From assembly GCF_900128985.1 (NCBI RefSeq), contig NZ_FQUC01000009.1, positions 1-64,000 on the forward strand: 64,000 nucleotides of DNA, in the 5' to 3' direction. Both the position numbers and the translations under genes were made by a program. Under the pieces are notes generated by a model, which saw nothing but the letters and a program-made list of their open reading frames with translations, did not search any database and was not told the DNA's origin. Below, piece after piece: positions 63,913 through 64,000 of the stretch; the stretch's first letter is position 1, and each line of letters begins with the position of its first letter. Origin of the DNA: Indolivaga macrotermitis. Its GTDB lineage: Bacteria > Bacteroidota > Bacteroidia > Bacteroidales > Dysgonomonadaceae.

Positions 63913-64000
63913 TATGACAAATAGCGAAATAAAAGTAGGATATTTAATATCGTACGATTATGAGTACATTAAAAATTCTTTACCACTCATTTATGATGAT
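63913..64000 (+). CDS. Start of a further glycan-operon gene, truncated by the window
   Basis: An ATG four bases after the previous stop begins MTNSEIKVGYLISYDYEYI, a typical N-terminus of glycan-locus proteins, then runs off the window. Only about 29 codons are visible, so family and function cannot be assigned. It shows that the operon continues. Confidence 0.5.

Overview
The window is a chromosomal segment from an AT-rich member of the Bacteroidota, most likely order Bacteroidales (a Dysgonomonas- or Porphyromonas-like relative; inferred from gene families, not proven). Support comes from recurrent Bacteroidota-type promoters (TTG, 19-22 bp, then TAnnTTTG), weak Shine-Dalgarno signals, an S16 protein with an alanine-rich tail, a fused OtsA-OtsB, a NfeD/ClpP-class protease, and a galM plus FucP/GluP-type sugar transporter pair. 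It opens inside the 3' end of a 5S rRNA, so an rRNA operon lies just upstream.

Region 1 (0-13 kb) is mainly housekeeping: an acetyltransferase, a TPR protein, galactose uptake and mutarotation, transketolase and ribose-5-phosphate isomerase B, an orphan rfbA, then an envelope group (GH25 lysozyme, S41 peptidase lipoprotein, LemA, DUF3137 protein) and rpsP. Region 2 (13-21.5 kb) looks stress or osmotic: a CLC-type channel/transporter with CBS domains next to OtsAB, a divergent GH15 enzyme, a ferritin-like/CCC1 metal transporter, TspO and a GlpE-like rhodanese. Region 3 (21.6-27 kb) is a MarR-controlled tripartite efflux operon with a 16-bp perfect dyad at its promoter, followed by an outer-membrane-type protein.

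Region 4 (27-42.5 kb) holds a cysteine-less thioredoxin-fold protein behind a structured leader, pheT, a very large 2-hydroxyacyl-CoA dehydratase activase-type fusion protein in an operon with a TetR regulator, kdsB, a NfeD protease, a divergent HPPK-like protein, DUF3109, ComB, a pRiA4b ORF-3-like protein and miaA. The TetR promoter is bracketed by two copies of a CTAAAC-N4-GTTTAG operator. A 943-bp AT-rich stretch without genes follows.

Region 5 (43.4-64 kb) is surface-glycan territory. A minus-strand trio (mtaB, LpxL-type acyltransferase, GT2), an acyl-CoA ligase and a small lipoprotein precede a long plus-strand operon that runs off the window: an ABC exporter with a Wzt C-terminal domain, a radical SAM/polysaccharide pyruvyl transferase fusion, at least eight glycosyltransferases including a GT11 fucosyltransferase, and a zinc-ribbon methyltransferase. 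This is an ABC-transporter-dependent O-antigen or capsule locus. The most unusual items are the radical SAM-pyruvyl transferase fusion, the TetR-activase operon with its twin operators, and the structured leader upstream of the thioredoxin-like gene. No tRNA, CRISPR array, insertion sequence or prophage was seen.
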